64,000 bases of DNA from Chamaea fasciata (lineage: Eukaryota; Chordata; Aves; Passeriformes; Sylviidae): the NCBI GenBank assembly GCA_029207755.1, contig JARCOQ010000008.1, positions 26,339,021 through 26,403,020 of the forward strand. Reading direction: 5' to 3'. Below are positions 49,654 through 62,920 of this stretch, in pieces; positions within the stretch are counted from its first letter, which is position 1; each line of letters starts with the position of its first letter. A program made the translations under genes and the position numbers. The notes beneath the pieces were generated by a model. The model made no database searches. It worked only from the letters and a program-made list of their open reading frames with translations, and had not been told where the DNA came from.

Positions 49654-52600
49654 AATGTCAGGTTCAGTTCATTGTTTAGTTGGTCTGGAATCCTCAGATA
49701 AAGCCCACTGAACATGCCTGTTCTAAATGTCAACAGCTTGCACAGCTGAGGGAACCTGGAACTTCTATGACAAAGAATGGTGGTTGAAGAGCTTTGCCAG
49801 CCACTAAGACAGAATGCTGTTGAGAAAAAAAAAAAAATCTGCTACTGTAGAAAAGTAAAAATTGGTATTATTGACCAGATGGTAAGAAAGCCTTAGTGTG
49901 GTAAAGGAGAAACTGCAGTTCTGTCCTGGGTTACAGCTGAACAAACCTTTAGTAACACAGTAACACGCTATTTTACAGATTACCTCAGTTTCTGCATCTT
50001 AAATAGGGATAGGTTGTCTCCCTATATCAGGGAAGAAGAGAAGGCTTGGGAACAAGTCCAAGTCTTGAGAGTAACATTTCCTCTGAGCAAATGTTTTTCT
50101 ACAAAATTCTTCACTGTGATATCTTTTATGTTTGTAAGAAGAAAATGTGTAGCATTGTTGTGGAAAACAAATTTTCAGCCATATTTACTACTGCCACATA
50201 AGAATCATGCTTGGGCTTTTACCTGTAAGCTTGGACTGCCTTAAAATAAAGTCTGATATTTTTACAACATGATCCTGCAAAGTTCCTTTGTGTTCTAACT
50301 CCAGCGTGATTATTCTGGAGAAGATGACCATTGTACTTTTTAATTCTTTGTTTCTTCCCAGATCAGACCACTATTCACATTAACAACTTCACTATTTCCT
50401 AGACATTAATTTGAACTTTGATACATTGCCATTTTCATTTACTTTCTTTTTCCACTATTTGGACTTCAACAGAGTCTGCACAAGTGTTCCCATCAAAGCC
50501 AATTTGGAATTAATCTTTCAAGTAGGAGCTCATGTCACAGTATCAGATGTTCTAGTCAGTAACACGGTGCATCTGCTAAATTTCCACCATCCCGTAAGAT
50601 TGTACTTCTGCTTTAAAAAAAGCACTGACATTTTTGCCTGTCAATATTTTCTCATTGCTCGTGACATAGTTCTCAAAACTCACAGTGAATCCTTTCTCTG
50701 TCTATATACACCATAATTATGCAGGAATGAAAATTAGATTTAACACATATAATTGCCATAATCATGTATATGGACTTCTTTTTTAACTTAGAACAAATCC
50801 TTTTCTCAGTTTTTCCCTTGCCTGAGCAATTACTTACAGATCACAGTAAATAAACTGAAGGTCCAGTGTCTGCATCATCAGACCAAGCTGTGCAGCACCT
50901 CACTGGCTTTCACTCTGCAGCTACTTGGAAAGCATCCTAATCTATGTTACCAATGGGTGTGCTGTCTTCCATTCTTTATGAAAAACATTCTAAAGGTAAA
51001 GTCAATTAAGGCTACCAAGTTTATATGAAGCAAAATTAGTCAGTGAATCATCCTTCTTCATTTGCATATAGTGCTTATTCTATCTTTTCATTTTACCAAA
51101 TAGGCAATAAGGATGGCATTTACCTCACAAAAAAAAAATAGACACTGCTTGCATATAGTTATATCTGATCACATCACCTTGGGCTCCCTCTCTAACCAGC
51201 CAAGAGATTGGTTTGAGAATGATTAATCTGACCCACAGGGTATGTCTAATTCTAGCCAGAGACAGAGCCAAAAACTCAGTACTGTCTGCATAACCAAAGA
51301 GTGAGCCCCCAAAGGACTTTCTCTCAATTAAAACAAGATCTTATATAAGTATTCAAAGAGTTGTCTTTGGTGGTTCCTATTTCGATCATTAGACATACAG
51401 TGAAAAGTGTGTTATAAGGTGAAAGTGCTTTCCAAAACTGAAGTACATAGAATGATAAACTACTGAGTTTATAGAACCATATTAATTTATAAAGTTTTAT
51501 GATGATGGATGTCTTTCATTAGTAGTATTACTGCTATTATTATTAATGATTATCATCTATGACAATTTTTATAGAGAGGGGAAATGCTGGTGATGTGTAA
51601 TGAAAAAGAGTGCAAAAGATCTTTCCAGTTCCTGAATGTTTTTCATATGTTTTCACAGTTTGGTGAAACACATTCAGAAAGGAATCACACAGTCATGGGG
51701 TGAAGCACCTGCCCAGCACACCTCTGCTGCAGTTACTAAACACCAAACTGTTGCGCTGCCTGAAGAAAGTTCAGGCCTAGGAAGGAAACCTCAATGTTTT
51801 TTCTGATAATGATTCCTTTGTGAAAGAAATCAGTTCTTTTTGTAACAGAATATATTCCTCCAAAACTGGAATTCTGATGCTTATCCACCACTCATATATC
51901 TGATGGCAACCATCAAAGATATTTATAAGGCTGCACAAATCACCTGCCCCATCTTAGTTGTTTACTTTCAACAGTTGCCATCCTAAGCTGTTTTCCCTCG
52001 ATTGTTAGCTTTATTTCACATTCTGTGGATAAAGGTTTTAAAGACTCCTCTTTTTCTGAAGAATTCTCATTTCATCAGAATCTCTCTGAGTTTTCAGATG
52101 TCCTCAGATCAGAAGGGGAAAATCATGTGCCTGTGTGAAAAGTCCAAGTTCCCAGTAAGTGAGTAAAAATTTCTGAAACAGTGTTTTAAGTTGTTACGTT
52201 TGTTCTAAAGCTCCCCAACAGTGCACCTAATATTCAGATTTTTTCAAATTCAGTGCTAGTGTTTTTTGTAGATAATTCGCTTTCCTTTTCCACAGGGTAG
52301 TACCAATCTGACAGGGAAAATCATGATCTGTGTTTATATAGCCTAATAGGAACTGTCAAAAAGCCAGCAGTCAATCAGTCATCTGTCTCTCATTTTTCAA
52401 AACATTTTATAACTCTTTGTGGACTTGTACAGGCTCCAGACAGATATGGCACAAGATACAGTTGATTTAGAATGTCATGCATTAACAATGAAAACCTTCA
52501 AGGACTCCTTCTTTGTCTCATTATGAAACAGAAGAAAAAGTGCATAGCAAGGAGAATACTAGACATGAATAGACATGATTTTTTTTTCCCTGAGTCCTTA

Positions 52601-55600
52601 ACATGTCATGAAACATAAGCCATCTTGATCTTTACCTAATGTAACACTGAATGGCTCATACAGCTCACTTGCCCAGAGGTGCTAAAGAGCTTTAAAGTGT
52701 AATATTGTTCTGCTATATTGCTGACCTCTCTGTTCCCTTGGGAATTGTTTTAACTTTCTCTTCCATTCAGTCAGAAAGAACTCTCATTGCCTAGAAGGGT
52801 GCTGCCTTTCTGTCCTGCATTTCCCAGACAGACACCTACTTGTATGTGGTTTGCAGCAAGAAGCAGCACCTGTCATTCTTTGCATGTGCTGCTCATGTAG
52901 TCTGAGAACAGGCAGTGTGCCCAGAGGATTGGAGATACGCTCATTAAAGGAGCAGCAGTCATGCTTTTGTGGTCTACCTGTGTTCCATATTTTCACCCGG
53001 ATGCTTCATATTTACACCTGGATGTATAATTTAGGACTAATTTTAAGTCTAAGATCAAGGTTCTCTCTCCAGCTTAATTTGCAGAGAACATGCTTACGCT
53101 GTACAAAGAACTTTCAAGGTAAATTACTTATAATCATATATCATTTAAACTGAAATGATTTGGAACAGTTTCCATATCACTTACACATGTTGTTAACTTC
53201 TTGACCCTCTGCACTGAGGAAGCTGCCATGTTGTTCTTCCAGGGAGGAAGGAATTGGATCTTTCCAGACTCTTGAAATAATCAGCAGAGAGAAACTTTAC
53301 TTAATAGGAAACATGACAAATTTTATCCTCCAGTTTTGGTATAAAGCTACACTGCCAAATTAAAAAGAACCAAAGATCTTTGGTTACTGTAACTAGCTTT
53401 TACATTTAGCTTTTGCTTTTAGCTTGGGGTTTGAATTTAGAAATTTAGGGTACTGAATTCTCCTCTCAGTAATACCCATGCAATTGAACTGAGCATTTTG
53501 GAACTGAAGGGAAAGCAGAGTCTGATGATATCTTACAGCAATTCTCACCCAAAATCTGATCATTTTTACAGTAGTATATGTGTATTGTTCTGGATTCAGA
53601 AGGCAGGTTCCATATAAAAAGTAATATAAACCTTCCAGATAATATTAGGAGTGCTTTTTTATTATTATTTTCCTAAAACACTATGATGGAGGACAAACTG
53701 TGAAAGCATATGGAGAGCACAACTGAGGGAATAGGTGGATTTTTGGCATAGCCTAACCTCCCCTACAACCTTACTTCCTCAGCTTACAGAGGAGCAGTGT
53801 CTTAGAGCTTTTTGCTAAGGATGAAATGTTATACACAGTCTCTAACATGATATAAAATAGATTCATGTCATAGAGGAACCATTGTAAAAGTTGGTATTTG
53901 TTAAAGAACTACATAAACTGAATTAACTCTAGACATTCTTCGAGAAAACAATGTTACAGGCTGGTTTCAACAGGAGCTATTAAGTAGAAAGGCTCAATAT
54001 GGGATTTCAGTTAAAGAAAGATATAAGCAGATTGCAAGGGGTCAAGAAACGTCCCACTGATTATAATGAAAGTGAGTTTGCTTAATCTGAGGAAGAAGAA
54101 ATGATCAAAAGTGCTTCAGTATACATGAAGCTATCATAATGGCATTCAACTGTTTGTGAAAATTGGTGAATCAATCAGGAAATCAAATTAAATGTTAGAT
54201 CATAAGCATCTTTCACCAATACTAAAAGAGAAAAGTGTGAATGAAATATTGCACCATAGGATATCTAAGGAAACTGAATCCTTCCATTTGCCTCCGGTGG
54301 CGGAAGACCCTGACTAAATGTGGGAGCACACACAAGATGGTCTCTCAAGGTCTCCGTTTCTATGATTCGAAATTCACACAGAAACAGCCTTTAGCATAAC
54401 AAGGGAAACTTAGCCCTAACCAGACTCTGATCTAGTTGGTCCAATCTTTGTGTAGGAAAGCTTCTATAAATCCAGGCCTGCTTTTCAAAGTATAAAATAA
54501 TTTTATTTCAGCTTGAAGAATTCAGACATTTCATCTCCTCTAAGGGGCAGTTAGAAAAATTTCCATAGAAATTTTTCCATAAAAACCACTTTAAATTTCT
54601 AATAATTTACCTCCCAAAATTGGCAGAAGATACATGGCCCCTCCTTACAATGACCTTACAAACAAACATTCAGTAACACATAATAAGAAAGTAATGAGAT
54701 GGGACTGAATAGAGAAGAAAGGTGAAATATTATGAGGATTTTGTATAACTACCTACTAAAAGCTCTTAAAAAGGCTGATGAAAAAAAAGGGTGTTTTCAG
54801 GGGAGGAGCATATATTTCTGCATTACATTTGCTGCAAATAAGCAGCTGGCATTTTGTTGAATTTTAGTAATTTTTGTTATTTATATGCTGCAGCTGAAAT
54901 TATGCTTAAAATATATTTGGTGTCTTTGCGTTTGTGGCTTTTTCTTATTCTCTTAGTCCTTCAATATTCTAAATGAAGCAATTCATTTTTTTACAGTTGG
55001 GGTTTCACTTTATATTTTATTCATAGCAAATGTATATCCATAAATACACATGCATGTACACACAGACAGAGAAAATCCTTTTACCAAGACATTAATGACT
55101 TCTGTTTGCGAAAGATAATTTTGCTAAAGCCTTGGTACCTTCTCAAATCTTAACATGTGGACTCTAATAGGGAAATGTAAAACTTGTTATTGTATAAAAT
55201 TTATATTATCATCAGTGTACAAAACCGTTTTAGAGAAACAAAACTGGCTAGCATGATAACTGTATGGTTAGCTGCAATACAATTCCATTAAATCTTACTG
55301 CATTTCTTCCATATTGATGCCATCCCTTTAACTTAGCCTGTATGTGCACCAGTTGTGGAAGGAATTATGGCAGCATATATAATCTTGGGAGGAGAAACGT
55401 GCTCTTTGGATGTCAAACCACAAAAAGCAAAAAAACCCTGCCATTACTGCCAGAACTTGGAGAAGAATTTGTTTGCTCCCCCACCCCAACAACTAATGAG
55501 AAAGCTTAAAAGGCAGAAAAATCTCTCTTGTTAATTGTAATGTTGGTAATAGGAAATGCATCAAAATAAGGATCCTTTTTCCTCCTTCTAATCTAATTAT

Positions 55601-55708
55601 GAAAAGTTCAAGAAACTATCTGAATAAGCAAAATTCACAGCAGAAATTAGAGAAGCAACTCAGAGCCACAGAAATGCAATAACACATTCCTTCTGTCTAG
55701 GGTAGCCA

Positions 55709-55727
55709 TTTTTTTTTTTTTTTTTTT
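55709..55727 (+). repeat. T19 tract
   Basis: Nineteen consecutive T residues with no associated element recognised. Confidence 0.95.
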
Positions 55728-56075
55728 ACGAAATGGAGCCTCAGCTTTCAAAGCTGCTGACATCACATAAAACATGTTTTCCCCCCACATTAACACATAG
55801 GTTAATCATGCTTGCATTTTTAATCCTGGAATTATTCTCATTTATATCAATTTCAAACAGCCAGTACAGATAAAACTTTGAAAGTCCAGTTTTACACTTG
55901 GATATCTCCTAGCTTAATTGGTACAGAGTAAAGTAAATGAAAACTAAATTCATTCAGAACTAAGAGTGACACAATTGACCTGGAGACAGATTATGACAAC
56001 AGCCTCATAGATACAAGTGGTAAGAGGACTAAAAGGAGTCTAAGATAACTTAGTGCTAGTCCTGGGAAGCTTGGA

Positions 56076-56104
56076 AAACTAATAGAAAAACTAATAGAAA
56101 AACT
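56076..56104. repeat. 12-bp tandem repeat, about 2.4 copies
   Basis: The unit AAACTAATAGAA occurs twice in succession and is followed by a partial third copy (AAACT). Confidence 0.85.
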
Positions 56105-57248
56105 TTTAGGCTAAATCAGGATGAAGAAAAAGCCAAACATTTTCTGCCAAAAATATAAATAAAATTTTTTTGAAAAACAATTACATTTCCAAGAGGCTTT
56201 ATGACTTTCTGATACAAAAAAAATTACCTTATGTTCAGAACATTTTGATTTTGTTAATTTAAATATAATTATATGCTGGAAAATTTACAACTCACTATTT
56301 TAGGGCTGGTTTGTTTTTATTTAAATCGTAAGTTTTCATTTGTTTTGAAATAGAAAAGCTCCACATGTTTCAGAAATTAAAAATTGGCTTTTAGATGATC
56401 CTAGCTAATGAATTTAAGACTCATCTTTCAGTCAGTCTACAGCAAACTGTACTTTGGTTAGTTACATATTTAACTGAAAACTTCACAAACTGTACCTTGC
56501 ATCTGACAAATCGGCACTTCAGTGGAAAAAACCAAAAAGACACTTTTCACAACACAGTGGTCCTGATATAAATCTTTGTGGAAGTATGTAACTTAGTGAA
56601 AAACGTATTCAGAGTGAGAGCTTGCTGAGACACACACTTGAGAAATTATGGAAAGTATCCTTAGACACACTCCTCTGCAGTAACCAGACATAACGTTAAA
56701 TCTAAAACTCAGAAGTATTTCTCCTCAGGAAACTCAAATGCAGATGCTGACACTGTGTTTGTTTCACGCTAAGGGAGATCTTGTTTATTTTTCCTGGGAG
56801 AAGGAGGTGCCAATCCAAATAAGTAATAAAATTATAAGGGCATGTCCCACTTTTCTTTATTAGAAGCAAACACATTTAGCATCAAGCTACTGTTACAGTA
56901 ATATGAGCAAAAAGGCTCCGGGATTTCACAGTTAAGTGGAAAAAACCACAACCTATCTCAGTTTACAAACACTGCAGGAATCATAAAAGTTTGACAATAA
57001 AAAAAGTCATATACAAAAACCTACAAAAATCTAAACTTTGCAATTTCAGCTCTTCTGGAATCAGACTATGTCTTATGTGACTTCATTAGATGCTAGGTAT
57101 TGAACCATGAGAAACACTACATTAGCTTTGTTCAAATAGATTTAGCTCCACATTTGAAATCAACCAGGCTGAGGAACAAATTCTTAAAATATTCATTTTC
57201 ATCGTGGAGAGAAAGTCCAGCTTCAAGATAACCCAGGCTTGAAAAGCG

Positions 57249-57270
57249 AAAAAAAAAAAAAAAAAAAAAA
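57249..57270 (+). repeat. A22 tract
   Basis: Twenty-two consecutive A residues after GAAAAGCG, with no AATAAA immediately upstream. Confidence 0.95.
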
Positions 57271-57529
57271 CCAAAACTCCTCACTCACTAGAGTACTAAG
57301 CTTAAACTCTTCATGGACAGACTTCTTTAGCTTACACACAGTGCCAACCCAGTATATCTCAATTGCTTCAGCAACCTAAAACAATGTCTCTGCATAATAT
57401 TGTATCATTCAAGACATTACAGCTTATTTGGAGCTACCTCAAGGATCTACGATCTGCTTTGCTGCCAGGATTTGCATCATACAAATGAGTCTCGGGAGCT
57501 GGTTTGTGGCAGCAGTTCTCTTGTTAGAA

Positions 57530-58027
57530 GGTAGAAATGAGCCGATACACAGACTTCTTGTTTATCACAGCATGAAATAGGTCCTGGTTTACTCCTCTTT
57601 ACAGCTCAGCCATCCTGACTCCCAACTATTCACTGACTCCTGCTGCAGCAAGCTCCTGCTGCAGGTTGCCCTTGAAGCCTCTGACTGCTGGTTATTTCCT
57701 GCAAAACTATGACTGAAGGGATTAGTTTGCAGACTCTGAATGCAGGCTTTTACCCAGCTAGACTATGGCTGCAGGTTCCAACTGCCGACCCAGATTGACC
57801 TCATAGCAGTGATTCTCTCTCCCCAGGATCCCTCTTCATGACCTTCTCATTGCCTGTTCCTCAAGGCTCATCCTTCATGCTCCTCCTCACCAGCTAACCC
57901 ACTCCCTTTTATCACGCCTATCTTTATTGGACATAGCTATGACTCATCAGGGGTGAGGCTGTATTGGGTAATTAACACAGGGGTGAGGTCACATGTATTC
58001 CCTTCTCTTAAACTGGTTGACAGAACA
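57530..58027 (-). mobile_element. Probable endogenous retrovirus LTR, minus strand
   Basis: Read on the minus strand the segment starts TGTTCTGTCAACCAGTTTAA at 58027. It then has CTGTGTTAATTACC, a TATA-like GATAAAAG at about 57906-57913, a long variable GC-richer part, and GATAAACAAGAAGTCTGTGT near 57560, which may be the poly(A) region. The central part has a 16-bp-period duplication of CTCCTGCTGCAG (57637-57648 and 57653-57664), and several LTR families carry such expanded tracts. It shares ordered phrases with 42130-42420. The low-coordinate boundary is uncertain (57480 to 57540), and no target-site duplication or internal retroviral gene was found. A non-LTR dispersed repeat is the alternative. 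Confidence 0.5.
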
Positions 58028-61000
58028 ATAATGGTGCTGGAAAAATCAGATCGGAGTCAAAAACTAAGATGTTTGTTTAGCTCATGGAGTCGCTTGCACA
58101 AGTCCCCAGGTGTTTTCCTCTATCAGTTGTGAGGCTCCCCGTACTTTTAGATTCCTATGACCTGTAGGTGGCTTTAGTCACTACTTGCTCCTGAAGGATT
58201 CTTAATATGTCTTAACATGTAAAGTTGGGGGCTTGAGAGGTGCAAGATTTCAACTCTTCGGAAACCTAGACCAACTCTATATGAACTGTATAGTTCTGCA
58301 GACAGATACATCTCCATAGCCCCTGGGATGCCAAGATTTCCAGATTACTGATTTTCATAGCTGACTGTTTCTGAGCTTTCCACAAAATTAGGAGTCTAGG
58401 CAACACAGAGGAGAACCTCCGCAAATGAGAAGTAAAAAACTTTGCTCCTGCACACCCTTTTTCAAATTTGTCCCTGATTTAGGTACATTTTGGGGGTTTT
58501 GTTTTGTGGGAGTTTTACCACAAGTTCGGTATTTTCATTTAAAGACATTCTCTTATTTTCTGCATCATCTTCTTTTTCATGTCACAAGCTTAGATTTGTT
58601 TTTAACCAAAATATCCCCCTGTGATTAATAAGAGATATTAGATCAGTACTTTTCTTCTAGACTTGTGCTTCCCTACAGTGAGGGCAAAAGAGGCATAACA
58701 CATTCAAGGCAATTGTTTCCCTCTCAGTGCTGTGTTTTATTCCTGGTACTGATTACAGAAGTGCAAACAATTACAAGTCAGACCACATTCTTCCCTAAGA
58801 ATAAAACCGTTGCACAGCTTTCAGAACATTTTAATTTATCAGCCTCATGAAGGAACACAGAGCATGTAAATGGACGTAGTTTTGTAGGTCTTGGTCTGTA
58901 CTGGGATTGTATAAATTCTGCATCTTTGCAAGCATCTACTTACTTGCAAATATAAGGAAACTTCATAGTCATTCTCAAAACTTCTAATAATGTTCTAATC
59001 ATAGCTATAAAACAGAGAAAAGTAGAATGTAAAGGATGTACAGAGGAATTCTGAAGTGATCCAACCACCTTGAGAGACAAGGTTATTGAAACGCTTCAAA
59101 AGCTTGCATAATGGTTTTACTTTATTTTATTGCAGAAGGGCTGTTTAGGTCTAATGGATATAAATATTTACTTTCCTAAGATCTGTGGACTTGGGCAGGT
59201 GACCTTAACTCCGGAAGATGTGAGTTTTCCATGTCCTTCTGATAGGGTGCTTTATATAATTTTGAGGTGGTATTAGTGATCTAGCTTGGTATTAACTAAT
59301 TTATATGAAAGTGGAAGACACCTCAAAACTGCAAAAAGCAAAAAAAGGTTTCCTTAAAATACTAATCCCAGATCAAGCAGAGAGCCTGGCTCAGCAAAGC
59401 TGATGTGACTGTCAGCTTGCTTATCTTCAGCCTCCTAAGGAAAAAATCTGAAAAGAGGCAGAAAAAATAAATTAAAAAAAAGATTCCATTGCTCAAAAAG
59501 GTACATGCAACATCATTATTTTTTTAAGAAGCCTGATATATGGCCATGTTTACAAAGACCAAAATTTTCATACAATTTTGATTTATAATATCAATAGGGG
59601 TTTTTAAATTTACTAATGTAAACAATACATAAACATTCACATTAACACATTAATCATTAAATCCTATGGCAGAAGTAATTTTTATCAGGAAATTTCCCCA
59701 GGGTTATACCTAATGCATCCCTTTTATAAGTGTCACTGTTTAAGAAAGTCATTTAAATTTCTGTATTCGATGGTTTTATCTCTGCAGCTCTATGGAAATG
59801 TTGCTATAACACTGGAAACCATGACAACTGATTCCAGTTTCTGATTTTATTACAAGGTTACATCTTACCAGGTTCATGAACCTTTCATGCAAGATAGACC
59901 TAATAATTTCACAACTGAATCTTTCAAAAGTATGTGGTTTGATACAACAGTACTACTTCATCTGATCTCTAAATTTAAAGAAGTCACCATTGCATTGTTA
60001 CTACTGTGCTTTTCCAATTGTTTTCCAGTGGTGCCACTATTTTTTTGATAAAAACCCAAGTAGAAAAATGTTCAGATACAAAACACCCTCACGAAATAAA
60101 CTGTGTGAACTTATGGCCGTAACACACACCTATATGTCAACATGGGCCAAGTTTGTTCCATAAACATATCCCTTTTAGGGGGGGAGATATGCTAGTTGAG
60201 TGGTTTTTAATATGTGTTTCCAAGTTTCATTAAGTCACCAGCTTCCACACATGGAAGTCTGATGTTCCTGTCATTCTCTAGCATGGATCTGGAGGGGTTT
60301 TTATTTTTGTTGTTGCTAAGTCTCCAAAAAATGTCAATACTGGCACACACTGGGGGAGTGCACTAAACATCAAGCTGTTACCTTGACCAGTATGACCTTC
60401 CCTTTTCACTGTGCTTTTAAGAATGAAATGCTTTAAAAATTCACAGCTTAAGACTGCTAGTCCTGACAATTTCAGAGTTCCCTACAGTTAGGAACACATC
60501 CAAAACAGAGGCAGGATTGGGTTAAGCAATTCTCCTCTGATTATGCTGGTATTTGTGATTACAGCCTTTGGCTTCTGAATTACGTCCTTTTGGTCTGATC
60601 ACAAAGAAGCCTAAAAATGTAATCTGGAATGGGTGACTTCCATCAGTCCCAAGTCTCAGGCATGGGCAGAATCTTTCTCAGAAGAGACAGTTTTTTCCTA
60701 ATTCACTGCTAAATAGAGACTGCCATAATTTACTGTACTGATTAGTATGTTAGTACCTTAACCAGCAAAACAGAAAACTTTAGAATGACTTTGAATGCAT
60801 TCTGACAATTGGTTCTCTCCTTTAATCCTCTGTGACTGATGGCTACTAGGTGTAAAATTTGAGAGTAGATGACCACTGACCTTGATCAGTCATGATCAAT
60901 ACAGCACTTTGATTTTTACTGGGAAGGAGCTGCAGGTACCCAGCAGTTTCCAGTGTTTGACTATCTAAGCCGAAGTTTTCCAGTCTTTCAGAATCACAAA

Positions 61001-62062
61001 GTGTTATAATTCACCTGCAGTTTCAAAAGGGAATGTTTTGAAAATATTGAAGGCTGCAAGACTGATGAACAAAAAAATATTTGCATTCTGATATGTAACT
61101 TGAGAAAAGCACAAAAAGGTTTAGTCAAAGCAGAACCATTCATTTTACCCCAGAACAGAATTAAGAAAAAAACTTTGTTGCTCAATGAATGATATATTTT
61201 ACCAGATCTAGTCTCTATGTTTCCTTCTTTCCTATTTTTCTTTCATGATTGATCTTACTCTAACTTCTACTATTCATTGCACTGGAGATTGCTAATTCTC
61301 TTTTTCAAATCTCTTTTTTCAAATCTCACTTTCAAGTAATGGCAGTTTTGCAGCTGTCATTCACTTATCAGGAGAAAGCAGGTGAGCCTGTAGTGCTTGG
61401 GACTTACAGAGAGTTTATACTTCTGCCAGATACTGGTCCAGTGAACTTGGGAAGTAGATTAAAATCAACTCACTAAAAACAGTGCCTTAATTCGTCTCAA
61501 TTTGAGACATGTCATATTTAATTTTATTATTTTAACAGTGCAAGTGCATTGGTATCTCCAATTGAAGTCACTGGGAAATGTATATTATTTAACACTTTTC
61601 CATTGTTCGCTTCTTGCTGAGATAATGAGCAGCTTTCACCTGTGAATTGACATAGGCTCTAAGCACAAGTCAGAGCAACTGTCAAACTGTGCAATCCAGC
61701 ACAACCTAGTGCAAAGCTGGTTTTGCATGTATTCCTGAGTCTCAGCTCATGAAAGAACAGACAAGTGCCAGCTTCTGAAAGATGCCAGTAAGTTACCACA
61801 GCAAATAAAAAGTGTTAGGACCTCAATTACATCTGAAATTTATGTATTTTACTATCAAAGACTTGGTTCATGTACCCTCGTCTTGTGGAAAGAAGTTCCT
61901 TGTCTGTATTTCACTTACTCTTGCCAAGGATAGAGCCAGACATCTCAGGCTTTGTCACTGTAAGGCAGTAGAGAAGCTTTCCTCCAGGTCTCTACCACCT
62001 CATGTCCTAAAGAGGCAAATATTAAAGTTTCTTTATAGTTCAGAGAAACACAGTCAGGTGAA
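58028..62062. other. Non-coding DNA, no gene seen
   Basis: No recognisable gene. It includes a G8 run near 60179-60186, a tandem TTTTTCAAATCTC duplication at about 61300-61328, and the weak MIR-like core listed separately. The frame at 61812-62300 begins with GTG (its first ATG is at 61842), runs across the palindromic element at 62063, and has no recognisable domain; it is not called as a gene. Confidence 0.55.
59188..59230 (+). repeat. Possible MIR core fragment
   Basis: GACTTGGGCAGGTGACCTTA at 59188-59207, followed by AC and, after a gap, GTGAGTTTTCC, resembles the MIR core (CTTGGGCAAGTCACTTAACC ... CAGTTTCC). Only about 40 bases align by eye, so this is weak. Confidence 0.3.
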
Positions 62063-62115
62063 ATCCTGGACCTACTGTAGTCAAAGTTTTGCTACTGACT
62101 TGAATAGGATCAGGA
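62063..62115. repeat. Imperfect palindrome, possible ancient MITE-like element
   Basis: The left arm ATCCTGGACCTACTGTAGTCA (62063-62083, of which ATCCTGGACC and AGTCA are quoted as key ends) pairs with the right arm TGACTTGAATAGGATCAGGA (62096-62115) over about 20 bases with a few mismatches and a 12-base loop. The sequence resembles a palindromic repeat with TCCTGG...GAAGTCAATGG arms that I recall as common in turtle, crocodile and bird DNA, but its formal family name is not certain to me. It lies within a chance frame, which argues against coding there. Confidence 0.5.
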
Positions 62116-62689
62116 CTTCCCTCAAATTCTTCCTAACCTATATCTTTACAGAATATGGATACAGCCTGTGTAGCAGAGCTCAAAAAGTAAAAACAAGAAG
62201 AGGTGAGAATGAGTATGATGCTGCCCCTCATCTGGATACATTTGGGCAGGAAGGCAAATACTGTGCTGCTCATCTCCAAAGTGCCTTAAAGATAACTTAA
62301 GTGTGCATCTGTTACTTCATGCACTCTATAGTGGATTTATGTGTTTAAAAGCAACATATCATTACATTTAAAAATAAACCTGTAATTTTAATTCTTTGTC
62401 TAGACAGTGGTTCCAAAAAGCCCACTGTATTTTCAGTCATCCCGAAATTCAGAGGTGAATTTATTATAAAATTTTAATGGTGATGACTTAAATCCTGCTC
62501 TGGAGTATGTGTAGGGACAGCTTCTAATTACCAGGCCTATTTGGGGTTCATCTATTTCCCAACATTTTACCTTTACATTTAACTTCTTCCCTCTCTAGCT
62601 TTACTTCATTGATCCTTGTCTTGCCACCTTCTAAGGCTTTATAATTCTATCCTTTATTTTTATGGTTACCTTGAAAGTGTTTATAGACT

Positions 62690-62920
62690 GTAGAAGGTAT
62701 TTATAGACTTTGATCATGTCCCCCCTGAGGCTCCTCTTCTCCCAGCCATATATTAGTTTAGTTCCCTATGTGTTAGCTCACATATCTCATTTTCTTTTGT
62801 GTGCACCATTTTTGTTGCCCTGCTTTGTAGGTTTTCCTGATTGTTCTATGTGCTTCCACACTGTAAAACCATCATAATACACTACACAGAATTCCAGATG
62901 TTTTTCCCTCCAGTGCTACA
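62690..62920 (-). mobile_element. Degraded CR1 LINE fragment, minus strand
   Basis: On the plus strand, GATCATGTCCCCCCTGAGGC at 62713-62732, followed by TCCTCTTCTCCCAGCC, is the reverse complement of the well-known CR1 segment near the ORF2 end (GGAGAAGAGGAGGCTCAGGG). Further right, CACCATTTTTGTTGCCCTGC at about 62804-62823 and CACTACACAGAATTCCAGAT at about 62880-62899 continue the CR1 antisense order. The copy is highly diverged with indels, consistent with an old 5'-truncated insertion. The match may extend left to about 62630 (CTAAGGCTTTATAA) with lower confidence. Confidence 0.72.

Larger units (their letters stand above)
49654..57529. other. Non-coding DNA, no gene seen
   Basis: Nearly 8 kb of AT-rich sequence with no recognised gene. 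It contains a T19 tract at 55709-55727, a 12-bp tandem repeat at 56076-56104 and a poly(A) tract at 57249-57270. From about 53150 to 57529 there is not even a frame of 60 codons, typical of AT-rich non-coding DNA. Confidence 0.6.

Noticed and set aside
49438..49701. 87-codon plus-strand frame
   Set aside because: It is the R/U5 part of the ERVL LTR read through into a CA microsatellite.
59041..59095. Possible antisense CR1 end (GTGATCCAACCACCTTGAG)
   Set aside because: The match is too short and the neighbouring CR1 landmarks are missing.
61812..62300. Longest open frame, 162 codons, plus strand
   Set aside because: It starts at GTG (first ATG at 61842), has no recognisable domain, crosses an old palindromic repeat, and its length is about what chance allows in 64 kb read in six frames.
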